Positions 8,912-16,771 of a stretch of DNA of 64,000 bases are shown piece after piece (the first letter of the stretch is position 1; each line of letters starts with the position of its first letter). The stretch is from Pseudomonas sp. MM213 (GTDB lineage: Bacteria; Pseudomonadota; Gammaproteobacteria; Pseudomonadales; Pseudomonadaceae). The position numbers and the translations under genes are program-made. The stretch spans positions 2,542,001 through 2,606,000 of the forward strand of contig NZ_CP081943.1 of assembly GCF_020423045.1 (NCBI RefSeq). Reading direction: 5' to 3'. Under the pieces are notes generated by a model. The model was given only the letters and a program-made list of their open reading frames with translations, was not told the origin of the DNA and did not search any database.

Positions 8912-9586
8912 ATGATGAACCTTATGAAATTGGTCCAACGCTTCAAACATCGCGCTTATATTGTGCTGCCCTCCCTGTTGGCAATCAGTGCGCTGTTCCT
9001 GTCGCTGGAAGTCCGTGAAAGCCGCGCCCAGCCGGCTGACGGCACCCAGACGCTGGTCTTCCTGCGCCACGCGGAAAAACCCGCCGGCGGCCTCGGCCAG
9101 CTCAATTGCCAGGGCCTGAACCGCGCCATCGACCTGGCCACCCTGCTCCCGGAAAAATTCGGCAAGGCCAACTACGTGTTTGCAGCCAACCCGACGCGCA
9201 ATGTCGAGGAAGGCGAGCTGGATAATTCCTACAGCTACATTCGCCCCCTGATGACCATCAGCCCCAGCGCCATCAAGCTCGGCTTGCCGGTGAACATCAA
9301 CTTCTCGGCCAATGACACCAGTGATCTGGCCGACGAACTGCTGCATGACAAGTACCACAACTCGGTGATCTACACCGCGTGGTCCCACGGCTACCTGCCC
9401 GAGCTGATCAACAAGGTCGCCGGCGAAGCGGTCGGCAAGAAACAGAACATCACCGATGACTGGGAATCCAGCGACTACGACTCGCTGTATGTACTCACCC
9501 TGACCTGGCACAACGGCAAGGCCAGTCTGCAGAGCCACAGCTACAAGCAAGGCCTGGATAACGGCCGGGAAACCTGCCCGACATAA
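8912..9586 (+). CDS. Secreted histidine phosphatase-family protein
   Basis: A 224-residue protein. A basic N terminus and a hydrophobic stretch (IVLPSLLAISALFLSL) form a signal peptide or anchor. The phosphatase signature LVFLRHAEKPAGG follows at about residue 50, giving the nucleophilic His, and the second conserved His is probably that in AWSHGYLPEL near residue 170. The family hydrolyses phosphate esters via phosphohistidine. The distance between these motifs and the lack of other catalytic arginine motifs leave the substrate open. Two alternative ATGs (8912 and 8915) are equivalent. Confidence 0.75.
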   Translation: MMNLMKLVQRFKHRAYIVLPSLLAISALFLSLEVRESRAQPADGTQTLVFLRHAEKPAGGLGQLNCQGLNRAIDLATLLPEKFGKANYVFAANPTRNVEEGELDNSYSYIRPLMTISPSAIKLGLPVNINFSANDTSDLADELLHDKYHNSVIYTAWSHGYLPELINKVAGEAVGKKQNITDDWESSDYDSLYVLTLTWHNGKASLQSHSYKQGLDNGRETCPT

Positions 9587-9617
9587 GGACTGGTCGCGCT
9601 GTTCGACCCGCGCACGA

Positions 9618-9656
9618 CCTGTAGGAGCCGCCCGCAGCAAGCCGGCTCCTACAGGG
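9618..9656. repeat. Single short REP-like palindrome
   Basis: A collapsed element: CTGTAGGAGCCG then a CCCGCAGCAAG core then CGGCTCCTACAG. It looks like a REPIN whose spacer has been deleted; the core resembles a truncated copy of the 16-nt module seen at 36950. Confidence 0.75.
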
Positions 9657-9664
9657 GATTGGGG

Positions 9665-10621
9665 TTATGGCAGCAGGATGACTTTGTCGCCACTGCCCTG
9701 ATTCACTTCGGCGTAACGTTCCAGCCCTTCGGCCAGTGGCGATTCGAACAACCCTTGTGGCAACGGCAACAGGTCCTGGTCGAAGAACCGGCCGAACTGA
9801 TCGAGCATCGCCGCGCACGCTTGCACGCCGTATAGCAACGAGTTGATCCCCACCACCGAACCGCCCTTGCGATACAGCGCCAGGGCCGGCAATTGCACCT
9901 GGCCATCCACCGGCGCGGCGATGATCGCGATGCGACCGAACGCGGCCAGCGCGGGGACGGAGGCCGGTAGCCAGAACCCGGTGGTGTCAAAAATCACGTC
10001 GGCGCCGCCGGTGTAGACCGCATTCACCTGCGCGCCCAAATCCTCGGGTTTATCCAGCTGCAACGTCTGATACCCCTGAGCCTGCAAGTCCTTGACCTGC
10101 TCCGGCCGACGCGCCGCCGCCAGCACCTGGGCGCCACGCACCTTGGCCAGCGCCAGCGCAGCACTGCCGACCGCCCCGCCACCGATCACCAATAACCGCG
10201 TTTGTGCGTTCACCAGGCTGCGCTCCAGCGCATCCCACGCCGTGGTGTAAGGCACGCCGAGGCTGGCGGCCTGGGCAAAACTCAGGTGCGTCGGTTTGCG
10301 CGCCACGCCATTGGCCGGCAGCTTGACGAATTGCGCATGGGAGCCGTCGGCGAAAAAGCCCAGTTCACGGCCGGTGCCCCACACTTCCTGACCGATCAGC
10401 GCCTGCGGGCCTTCGACGACTACACCCGCAAAATCACGCCCGGGAATGCGCGGCAACGTGGTGTAGGGAAAACGCCCCAGCACATTCTTCACATCACTGG
10501 GATTGAGGCCGGCGGCCTTGATTTGCACCAGCACTTCATCGGCGCCGGGCACGGGGGTCGGAACCTCGACAAAGCGCAGGGCCGAAAGGTCGCCGGTTTT
10601 GTCGAACTGCAATGCTTTCAT
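9665..10621 (-). CDS. Zinc-less quinone oxidoreductase/alcohol dehydrogenase family (MDR)
   Basis: A 318-residue medium-chain reductase. The N-terminal GroES-like domain has VLVQIKAAGLNPSDVKNVLG and PGRDFAGVV; the Rossmann part has the nucleotide motif VIGGGAVGSAALALAKVRGA and AAARR, which suits NADPH. The cysteine/histidine zinc ligands of alcohol dehydrogenases are absent. Likely it reduces quinones or enones; the substrate is unknown. I choose the ATG at 10621; an ATG four codons earlier (10633) is also possible. The XapX gene ends about 31 bp upstream, so the two probably form an operon under the AraC regulator at 11010. Confidence 0.83.
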   Translation of the reverse strand: MKALQFDKTGDLSALRFVEVPTPVPGADEVLVQIKAAGLNPSDVKNVLGRFPYTTLPRIPGRDFAGVVVEGPQALIGQEVWGTGRELGFFADGSHAQFVKLPANGVARKPTHLSFAQAASLGVPYTTAWDALERSLVNAQTRLLVIGGGAVGSAALALAKVRGAQVLAAARRPEQVKDLQAQGYQTLQLDKPEDLGAQVNAVYTGGADVIFDTTGFWLPASVPALAAFGRIAIIAAPVDGQVQLPALALYRKGGSVVGINSLLYGVQACAAMLDQFGRFFDQDLLPLPQGLFESPLAEGLERYAEVNQGSGDKVILLP

Positions 10622-10652
10622 GGGAGTGTCCATCCAACAGGGGAAAGGGAAT

Positions 10653-10826
10653 TCAGGAGATCCAGCCAGTGACCAGTTGCCGCCCCATGGGCCACAACTT
10701 TTCACCGGCGAGCATGCCCAGCAGGCCCACCAGCGCGATGGCCGGTGGTGCGGGGGAACGAAAATCCAGCGCGCCGTAAAGCAAACCGACGCCCAGACCG
10801 ATGACCAGCGAGATGAGGTAGCTCAT
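10653..10826 (-). CDS. XapX-domain small membrane protein
   Basis: A 57-residue protein starting MSYLISLVIGLGVGLLYGAL. It has two hydrophobic helices separated by the short DFRSPAPPA turn and ends in a basic/amphipathic tail, which fits the XapX (DUF1427) family. These tiny inner-membrane proteins are often next to oxidoreductases or xanthosine genes; no function is proven. The gene precedes the quinone oxidoreductase on the same strand, a pairing often seen in Pseudomonas. The in-frame ORF extends 11 codons further upstream, but the conserved part starts here. Confidence 0.8.
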   Translation of the reverse strand: MSYLISLVIGLGVGLLYGALDFRSPAPPAIALVGLLGMLAGEKLWPMGRQLVTGWIS

Positions 10827-10928
10827 GGCAGACTCCGTGGGCAATTGAGGGATGCCCAAAGTCTAAAGGCCGGCATCCGCGAGCATCGGCCAAGTGCTTC
10901 TGAATTCCGGCCAAACCACCCGCAATAA

Positions 10929-11016
10929 CCTGTAGGAGCCAGCTTGCTGGCGATAGCTGACGTGAGGACGATGCAAAATTTGAGGATGCTATCGCCAGCA
11001 AGCTGGCTCCTACAGG
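10929..11016. repeat. REPIN overlapping the 3' end of the AraC-type gene
   Basis: Inverted arms CCTGTAGGAGCCAGCTTGCT and AGCAAGCTGGCTCCTACAGG. Its right arm contributes the TAG stop (11010-11012) and the last codon of the regulator gene encoded on the minus strand. Confidence 0.9.
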
Positions 11017-11789
11017 TTCGTGCAGAACTGCGAGGGCGCGACACCCAGTTCCCGACGGAACATGTCACTGAAGCTGCTCGGCGAGTAGCCCAGCTCCCGG
11101 GCAATCGCACTGACCGGCGCCCCCTGGATCAGCTCCGCGACCGCAGTCGCCAGTTGCACTTGTCGCCGCCACTCGGCGAAGCCCATGCCCAGACCGTCCT
11201 TGAACAGCCGCGCCAGGGTCCGCACGCTGGCCCCGGCGTTTTGCGCGTGTTGTTCGAAGGAAACGTCCAGCGATGGCGCGGCCATGACAGCCTGACACAG
11301 GTTCATCAGGCGCCGGTCGGAATCATCCGGCAACGGGATTTTCAACAGCGAACGCCTGGCTCGCCGCAGTTCCAGCAGTGCCAGCCCGACCAGCGCCTCG
11401 TAATACTCCGGCGCGCCGTCGTCGCCCTGCTCCACCAGCCCGACGATGAGTTCACGCAGCAACCCGCCCACTTCGATCACCTGGACCGTGTCGTCCAGCG
11501 TCGCCGCCAATGCCGGACGCAGGTAGATGTTGCGCATCTGCAGGTCCGAGACCACGCGAATGCCGTGAGGCACGCCCGGCGGCAACCACACCGCCCGTTG
11601 CGGCGGCACCACCAGCGCCTCATGCGGCGTTTCGACCCACATCACCCCGCTCATCGCATACAACAACTGGCCCCAGACATGCTCGTGGGGCTCGATGAAC
11701 AGCCCGCGCGGATAGGTGCGCGCCAGCGGTTGCACGGGCACATCGGTGTCACTCAGGTCGGGGGGCGCGGCAAGGGCCATGGTCAGCAT
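11010..11789 (-). CDS. AraC-family transcriptional regulator with cupin domain
   Basis: A 259-residue regulator. Residues 1-110 form a cupin-like sensor (EPHEHVWGQLLYAMSGVMWV and PQRAVWLPPGVPHGI contain the His/Glu cupin pattern). The C-terminal AraC DNA-binding domain has VRTLARLFKDGLGMGFAEWRRQVQLATA and the second helix-turn-helix SAIARELGYSPSSFSDMFRRELGVAPSQF. It lies upstream of, and on the same strand as, XapX and the oxidoreductase (184 bp gap with a REPIN), so it may control them. The stop codon TAG is supplied by a REP element. Confidence 0.87.
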   Translation of the reverse strand: MLTMALAAPPDLSDTDVPVQPLARTYPRGLFIEPHEHVWGQLLYAMSGVMWVETPHEALVVPPQRAVWLPPGVPHGIRVVSDLQMRNIYLRPALAATLDDTVQVIEVGGLLRELIVGLVEQGDDGAPEYYEALVGLALLELRRARRSLLKIPLPDDSDRRLMNLCQAVMAAPSLDVSFEQHAQNAGASVRTLARLFKDGLGMGFAEWRRQVQLATAVAELIQGAPVSAIARELGYSPSSFSDMFRRELGVAPSQFCTNL

Positions 11790-11926
11790 TCATCGGGGAT
11801 TTTCAGAAAACCCATGGTAACCAGCCGCAGGCCTCATCGCCACTGGCCGCAGCCGTCTGACAATCCGAATGAATTTTCCGTACCGCCGACGATCCTTCTA
11901 TTACCACAGGGAGGAATACGGGCTTT

Positions 11927-12154
11927 ATGAATAACGCAAAACTTTTCGTCATTGAATACACCCTTCATGGCGTCCCAAAGTCTTTCATCATTCGCCTGGA
12001 CAAAATGGACAATGCGCAGGCTTGGCATTGGGCTAGTTGCGACGCCGGCGTGGGCCGAATCCCGCGCTTTGGAAGGGAGAAAGTGCAAAAGACCAGCAAG
12101 CCGATGGCGGAAAAATTCGGCGTGGAAAATGTCACTTGGCGGCCAGCAAGCTAA
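11927..12154 (+). CDS. Small conserved hypothetical protein (possibly DUF6555)
   Basis: A 75-residue protein with strong GGGAGG spacing upstream (11910) and starting MNNAKLFVIEYTLHGVPKSF. It is soluble, has no signal peptide or membrane segment, and carries a WHWASC aromatic patch and a basic C-terminal half. It resembles a small Pseudomonas family I know only as DUF6555; I cannot give a function. An overlapping frame (11952-12170) has no ribosome binding site and is rejected. Confidence 0.65.
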   Translation: MNNAKLFVIEYTLHGVPKSFIIRLDKMDNAQAWHWASCDAGVGRIPRFGREKVQKTSKPMAEKFGVENVTWRPAS

Positions 12155-12164
12155 CCACGCTTTT

Positions 12165-12267
12165 CTGTAGGAGCAAGCTTGCTCGCGATGAACGATAACG
12201 CGGTCAGCCTGAAGAACCTCGGCGCCTGCATCGTCGGAACGCCGCCCGGACCAAGCTTGCTCCTACA
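12165..12267. repeat. REPIN carrying the 16-nt module
   Basis: Outer arms CTGTAGGAGCAAGCTTGCTC and AAGCTTGCTCCTACA. At 12233-12248 the right half contains the 16-nt module CGGGCGGCGTTCCGAC in reverse complement, which also occurs at 36950 and 46460. Confidence 0.82.
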
Positions 12268-12270
12268 CAG

Positions 12271-12435
12271 TCAGTGTTGGGCGCACTTGCAGTCTTTGTG
12301 CACGCATTCTTCACCGTGTTCATGGTGTTTGGCGCAGGCTTCGCAGCAGTAGTGCTTGCCGTGACGTGCGATCGGATGCTGGCCCAGTTTGCAGTTGCAA
12401 TTCTTGCAGTCGCATTTGCTTTCGCTATCGATCAT
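12271..12435 (-). CDS. Bacterial metallothionein
   Basis: A 54-residue protein starting MIDSESKCDCKNCNCKLG and ending HKDCKCAQH. It has ten cysteines in CxCxxCxC, CCxxC, C and CxC groups plus many histidines, the layout of SmtA/BmtA-like zinc-cadmium metallothioneins. The middle part (HGKHYCCEACAKHH) forms the zinc-finger-like motif of this family. It is expected to bind several zinc or cadmium ions in the cytoplasm. AGGAG lies ten bases before the ATG at 12435. It is monocistronic; I see no SmtB-type operator. Confidence 0.93.
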   Translation of the reverse strand: MIDSESKCDCKNCNCKLGQHPIARHGKHYCCEACAKHHEHGEECVHKDCKCAQH

Positions 12436-12518
12436 GAGTCTGACTCCTGAGGTGGTGGTCGTCGGGGCTACAACCCGTCTCACCAGTGTAGAAGTTGCCA
12501 CAGACGACGCAGCCCAAA

Positions 12519-12613
12519 CCTGTAGGAGCGAGGCTTGCCCGCGAAGAACGATAACGCGATGTAACTGTTTAGATCGCGGCATCTGCTTCGCGGGCAAGCC
12601 TCGCTCCTACAGG
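12519..12613. repeat. REPIN, CGAGGCTTGCCCGCG type
   Basis: Inverted arms CCTGTAGGAGCGAGGCTTGC and GCAAGCCTCGCTCCTACAGG, about 45 bp apart. Confidence 0.9.
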
Positions 12614-12626
12614 AAAGCGAAAGCGG

Positions 12627-13082
12627 TCAGGCCTGGCGGGTATTGCTGCGATACATGAACACCAGCGCCAACCCGAGCAGCACCATCGCCAGTATCCGGC
12701 TGCCGGACAGTTCGATCTGCGGGTTGCCCAGCCAGCCGAAGTTATCGATCAGCATCCCCATGCCCAACTGCCCGACGATCACCGCGACCGTCGCCACCGC
12801 CGTACCCACCCGTGGCACCGCCCCCACCATCACCATCATGTACACCACGCCGAACAGCGCGCCGCTGAGCTGCCATTTCGGCACGTCCAGCAGGCTCACG
12901 GCATGGGCCGGCTCGAAAAACAGGATCAGCAACCCGGTGCTCACCGCACCCACCACGAACGTCAACAAACTGCTGCGCAGCACACCGACCGTTTCGCCCA
13001 GACGCCCATTGATGGCGGCCTGAACACTCAACACCGCACCGGCAGCCACGACCACCGCCAACAAAATAATCAGATTAATCAT
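12627..13082 (-). CDS. Small DMT-family transporter (YdcZ/DUF606), second of a pair
   Basis: A 151-residue protein of about five hydrophobic helices starting MINLIILLAVVVAAGAVLSVQAAINGRLG, the DUF606/YdcZ pattern of half-size drug/metabolite transporters. The start ATG shares one base with the stop of the upstream paralogue (TAATG), so the two are translationally coupled. YdcZ pairs may act as heterodimers in the inner membrane; the substrate is unknown. The in-frame extension upstream lies inside the neighbour and is rejected. Confidence 0.85.
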   Translation of the reverse strand: MINLIILLAVVVAAGAVLSVQAAINGRLGETVGVLRSSLLTFVVGAVSTGLLILFFEPAHAVSLLDVPKWQLSGALFGVVYMMVMVGAVPRVGTAVATVAVIVGQLGMGMLIDNFGWLGNPQIELSGSRILAMVLLGLALVFMYRSNTRQA

Positions 13083-13567
13083 TAACCCCGCGCAATCAGA
13101 ACAAGTGCCGCCACAATCAGCAGCAAGGCCAGCCAACGTTCACCGTTGACCTTTTTACGAGTGGCGCCGAACCAGCCGAAGTGGTCGATCAGCACGCTTT
13201 TACCGACCTGCCCGGACAGGATCGCGATCATCGTCATCGCAATGCCGATGTACGGCGTGGCCAGGGTCAGCACCACCACGTAGATCGGCCCGAGAAAACC
13301 GCCGATCAACTGCCAGCGCGGCAAGTCGCTGAAGGCCGGTCCCTTTTGCGGGCCGCTGAGCAACAGCAGGAAAAACAGGATCGCCGAGCCGACGCCGAAG
13401 ATGCTCAACGTCGCCCACAAGTGACCGACCTGAACCCCCAGCGGCCCGAGCAGACCGGCCTCCACGGACAGGCCCATACCGGCCAGGATCACCAAAGGCA
13501 GCAGCAAAAGCCGCAACCCGGGTTGGGTTGCCGGTGTGACAGCGATATCGATTGAAGAAGATTGCAT
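13082..13567 (-). CDS. Small DMT-family transporter (YdcZ/DUF606), first of a pair
   Basis: A 161-residue paralogue of the following gene, with the shared motifs LPRWQLIGGFLGPIYVV and GQVGKSVLIDHFGWFG. Four to five hydrophobic helices cover most of the length; the N-terminal 18 residues are polar. Half-size transporters of this family often come in adjacent pairs. The pair faces away from a LysR gene at 13805, which suggests the regulator controls it. Substrate unknown. Confidence 0.85.
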   Translation of the reverse strand: MQSSSIDIAVTPATQPGLRLLLLPLVILAGMGLSVEAGLLGPLGVQVGHLWATLSIFGVGSAILFFLLLLSGPQKGPAFSDLPRWQLIGGFLGPIYVVVLTLATPYIGIAMTMIAILSGQVGKSVLIDHFGWFGATRKKVNGERWLALLLIVAALVLIARG

Positions 13568-13606
13568 AACAGAGACCTACCCATTTTCAAATGAACTACA
13601 CGGTCG

Positions 13607-13702
13607 CCTGTAGGAGCGAAGCTTGCTCGCGAAGGCGGCGTGTCAGTCGCCGAAGATGACGACTGACACGCCGCCTTCGCGAGCAAGCTTCGCTCCTACA
13701 AG
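13607..13702. repeat. REPIN, CGAAGCTTGCTCGCGAAGG type
   Basis: Arms CCTGTAGGAGCGAAGCTTGC and GCAAGCTTCGCTCCTACAAGG, long and almost perfect. It lies in the divergent promoter region. Confidence 0.9.
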
Positions 13703-13726
13703 GTCTGCGTGCAGGAAGTGAGCGCA

Positions 13727-13796
13727 TTATCGGCTGGCGCTGCTGTGCGATAAATGGGAGCATCCTGACAACACTTTTGCGTAACTCGCACAGCAG
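13727..13796. promoter_or_regulatory. Candidate operator region of the LysR regulator
   Basis: Two dyads overlap here. TTATCG-N15-CGATAA (13727-13753) resembles a LysR box. CTGCTGTGCGA (13740-13750) is repeated as its exact reverse complement at 13786-13796, next to the LysR start at 13805 and overlapping its AGGA ribosome site. Confidence 0.5.
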
Positions 13797-13804
13797 GACT
13801 CTTC

Positions 13805-14740
13805 ATGCACGGCCTCAACGAATTGGGTTTCAAGGCACTTCGGCTGTTTGTCGCGGTACTCGACCACGGCAGCTTCTCTGAAGTCGCCCGCCGCGAAGGC
13901 CTGGCGCCGTCGTCGATTTCCCGGCAGATCCAGTTGATGGAACAGGCGCTGAGCCAGCAATTGCTTTACCGCCACACCCGCGCGGTCACGCCGACAGAGG
14001 CCGGACGCTTGCTCGGCGAGCATGCGCGATTGGTGCTGGTGCAGTTGGAGGAAGCCGAACAGGCGTTGCAGGAACAACAAAGCGAGCCGAGCGGACTGGT
14101 GCGGATCAACGCGCCGGTGGTGTTTGGCCAGCGGCACCTGACGCCCTGGCTGGGGCAACTGTGCGAGCGTTACCCGAAATTGCAGCTGGATATCCAGCAG
14201 ACCGACAGCTACGTCGCACCGTTACAGGAAGGTGCCGACCTGCTGTTTCGCATCGGCCCGCTGCACGATTCGAGCATGCAGGCGCGGATTCTGGCGCCTC
14301 AACGCTTTCAGGTGGCGGCGAGCCCGGCGTACTTGAAACGCCATGGCACACCGTTGCATCCCGAAGACCTCGCGGCGCATCAATGCCTGGCCTACAAAGG
14401 CGTGGCCGGCCAGCAACGCTGGTTTTTCCGCCAGGGTCAGCAGGACTGGAGGCCCTACTCGGTGAAGGGACCGATCACCGGCAACCACGCCGACACCCTC
14501 ACACAGGCCGCCGAACAAGGCCTGGGCCTGGTGATGTTTCCGTCGTGGCTGATTGGTGAAGCGGTGCGCAACGGCACGCTGGTGCCGGTGCTGGGGGAAT
14601 ATCAGGTGTCCAACAGCCTTGAGCCGCAACAGATCGCCGTGCTCTGGCCCGGGAGCCGGCGGTTGTCGGTGAAGGTAAGGACGGTGATTGATTTCTATGT
14701 CGAATGCTTCGGGACCGTGCCGTATTGGGACAGGCCTTAA
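13805..14740 (+). CDS. LysR-family transcriptional regulator
   Basis: A 311-residue LysR protein. The N-terminal winged helix-turn-helix is clear: LRLFVAVLDHGSFSEVARREGLAPSSISRQIQ followed by LLYRHTRAVTPTEAG. The rest is a periplasmic-binding-like effector domain. It is divergent from the YdcZ pair (237-bp region with a REPIN and dyads), so local control of those transporters is the likely job. The effector is unknown. Confidence 0.9.
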   Translation: MHGLNELGFKALRLFVAVLDHGSFSEVARREGLAPSSISRQIQLMEQALSQQLLYRHTRAVTPTEAGRLLGEHARLVLVQLEEAEQALQEQQSEPSGLVRINAPVVFGQRHLTPWLGQLCERYPKLQLDIQQTDSYVAPLQEGADLLFRIGPLHDSSMQARILAPQRFQVAASPAYLKRHGTPLHPEDLAAHQCLAYKGVAGQQRWFFRQGQQDWRPYSVKGPITGNHADTLTQAAEQGLGLVMFPSWLIGEAVRNGTLVPVLGEYQVSNSLEPQQIAVLWPGSRRLSVKVRTVIDFYVECFGTVPYWDRP

Positions 14741-14759
14741 GGACGATGCGAAATGTTTA

Positions 14760-14848
14760 CTGTAGGAGCCAGGCTTGCCGGCGAAGGCGTCCTCAAGTAC
14801 GCCTTCGCCGGCAAGTCGGATCGCCGCACCGCTGGCTCCTACGGTAGG
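14760..14848. repeat. REPIN with an inserted 16-nt module
   Basis: The pair CTGTAGGAGCCAGGCTTGCC / GGCAAG...GCTGGCTCCTAC is interrupted in its right arm by GTCGGATCGCCGCACC (14815-14830), so that arm no longer pairs continuously. The same module occurs in a REP at 30185. Confidence 0.85.
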
Positions 14849-14856
14849 TTCGGGGG

Positions 14857-16539
14857 TCAGATGCGGAACTGGCCGACCAGAGTGCCGAGGCGCTGGCCAA
14901 GATCAGCCAGGCTGCGGGACGTCTGGGCGCCGAGTTGGGTTTCGCCGGCCACGTTGTCCACGGCCACCGCGATCTGATGCACGCTGCGGTTGATCTCTTC
15001 GGCCACGGCGGTCTGCTCCTCGGCGGCGCTGGCGATCTGCGCGTTCATCGAGTTGATGGTGCCGATCAGTTGAGCCATGGTGTCCAGCGAGGCGCCGGCT
15101 TCGTTGGCCTGCATGGACGTACCGTCGCCGGCCTCGCTGGAGCGGCGCATCGCTTCCACCGCCGACTGGGTGCCGGCCTGCAAGCGGTCGATCATGCCCT
15201 GGATTTCCTGGGTGCTGATTTGCGTGCGGCTGGCCAGCGCACGGACTTCGTCGGCCACTACCGCAAAACCGCGACCGGCCTCACCGGCACGGGCCGCTTC
15301 AATGGCGGCGTTGAGCGCCAACAGGTTGGTCTGCTCGGCAATCGAACGGATCACCCCGAGCACGCTGACAATCGATGACACGTCCTTTTGCAGGCTGTCG
15401 AGGGACACGCCGCTGCTGCGAATATCGTCGACCAACGCATGGATCTTGACGATGCTGCCGGCCACCACACGCTTGGCCGTCTGGCCTTCTTCGTCGGTCT
15501 GCTGCGCCGCCACTGCGGCGTTTTGTGCACTTTTCGCCACTTCTTGCGCGGCGGCCGACATTTCGTTGATCGCCGTGGCCACCTGATCGGTCTCGTGACG
15601 CTGACGCTCCATCGCCTGATCCGAACGCTGGGCCTGATCGGAGACCTGATTCACCAGCCCGGTCAATTGCGAGGTCATTTCGGTAATCTGACGCACCAGG
15701 CCGTGGATCTTGTCGACGAACCGGTTGAACGAGCCGGCGAGTTGGCCGAGTTCATCCTGGCTGGTGATGGTCAGGCGCCGGGTCAGGTCGCCCTCGCCCG
15801 CCGCGATGTCGTCGAGGTTGGCTTTCATCAGGTTCAGCGGACGCAGAATGGTGTTGGCCAGCAGCATGCCGGCGGCGGCAATCAGCAGCAGCACGACGGC
15901 GGCGATGCCGATGATGCTCAGCAACACGCCTTCCATCCGGTCTTGAACCTTGGCTTCGACCACGGCCACTTGTGCCTCGATACCGTCGAGGTTGACCGAG
16001 GTGCCAACCGCCATATCCCACTTCGGCAGGTATTCGGTGTAGCCGAGTTTTGGTACCAGCACCTGAGTGTTGCCAGGCAATGGCGAGCTGTATTGCAGGT
16101 AGTGAGTGCCGTCTTTGGCGACTTTCACCAGGTCGCGGTTGACGTAGACGCCGTTCGGGTCGCGGTTGTCCTTGAAGCTCTGGCCCACGCCTTCGGGGCT
16201 GTTGGCCTTGAACAGGCGCACGGTGTTGGAGTCGTAGCCGAAGAAGTAGCCTTCCTTGCCGTAGCTGATGCTCGACAGCAATTTGATCACCTGGGCCCGC
16301 GCCGCATCATCGCCAGGGGCGGCGGCCTCGTAGAGCGGTTTGATCGCGGTCATGGCCACGGCGACGTAACTTTGCAGGGTGGCCTTGGCGTCGCTGAGCA
16401 GGCGCTGGCGCGTCTCCTCGACTTCCTTGCGGGCCTGTTCCTGCAGAACGAACAACGTGGTCAGGCTGATGACCAGCGCAAAGAGCAACACCGGGAGGAC
16501 GGCAAGGGACAGGACTTTAGCCTTCAGGCTCATGCGCAT
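14857..16539 (-). CDS. ctpM: Methyl-accepting chemotaxis protein, sCache type (CtpM-like)
   Basis: A 560-residue receptor. Helix 1 spans about residues 9-32, an sCache ligand domain about 35-200 ([20 protein letters not shown] and [12 protein letters not shown]), helix 2 about 205-230, then HAMP and the signalling tip with the hallmark [33 protein letters not shown]. There is no C-terminal CheR pentapeptide. The order receptor, transporter, TlpQ, BqsSR matches my memory of P. aeruginosa PA2652 (CtpM, malate receptor) to PA2659, so C4-dicarboxylate sensing is a fair inference. It is not proven by sequence. Confidence 0.82.
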   Translation of the reverse strand: MRMSLKAKVLSLAVLPVLLFALVISLTTLFVLQEQARKEVEETRQRLLSDAKATLQSYVAVAMTAIKPLYEAAAPGDDAARAQVIKLLSSISYGKEGYFFGYDSNTVRLFKANSPEGVGQSFKDNRDPNGVYVNRDLVKVAKDGTHYLQYSSPLPGNTQVLVPKLGYTEYLPKWDMAVGTSVNLDGIEAQVAVVEAKVQDRMEGVLLSIIGIAAVVLLLIAAAGMLLANTILRPLNLMKANLDDIAAGEGDLTRRLTITSQDELGQLAGSFNRFVDKIHGLVRQITEMTSQLTGLVNQVSDQAQRSDQAMERQRHETDQVATAINEMSAAAQEVAKSAQNAAVAAQQTDEEGQTAKRVVAGSIVKIHALVDDIRSSGVSLDSLQKDVSSIVSVLGVIRSIAEQTNLLALNAAIEAARAGEAGRGFAVVADEVRALASRTQISTQEIQGMIDRLQAGTQSAVEAMRRSSEAGDGTSMQANEAGASLDTMAQLIGTINSMNAQIASAAEEQTAVAEEINRSVHQIAVAVDNVAGETQLGAQTSRSLADLGQRLGTLVGQFRI

Positions 16540-16602
16540 GACGGTTCACTCTTTTGGTTTTATTGGCGTGGTTAAAGGCTTTAACGGCACGCCAACGCAA
16601 AA

Positions 16603-16671
16603 CTGTAGGAGTCCGGCTTGCCGGCGATGGCGTATTTGAAATTGCCATCGCCAGCAAGCCGGCTCCTACAG
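16603..16671. repeat. REPIN, short
   Basis: Left arm CTGTAGGAGTCCGGCTTGCC, right arm CCAGCAAGCCGGCTCCTACAG; spacer of about 20 bp. Confidence 0.85.
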
Positions 16672-16708
16672 ATTGCGCGATCAACGCTGACCCTACCGAC
16701 ACCTCTGA

Positions 16709-16768
16709 CCTGTAGGAGCCGGCTTGCTGGCGATGGCGTTTTCACAGGCACCATCACCGGGCAGGTTG
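16709..16768. repeat. REP with a decayed partner
   Basis: An intact left arm CCTGTAGGAGCCGGCTTGCT followed by only a partial right arm (CATCACCGGGCAGGTTGG). It lies directly after the stop of the transporter gene. Confidence 0.7.
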
Positions 16769-16771
16769 GAA

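Noticed and set aside
11952..12170. Overlapping small ORF to the 75-residue protein
   Set aside because: No ribosome site; the 11927 frame has GGGAGG and a plausible protein.
16540..16602. GCCAATAA-like sigma-28 element before the CtpM-like receptor
   Set aside because: The only TAAA partner is 12 bp away instead of 15, so the spacing does not fit.
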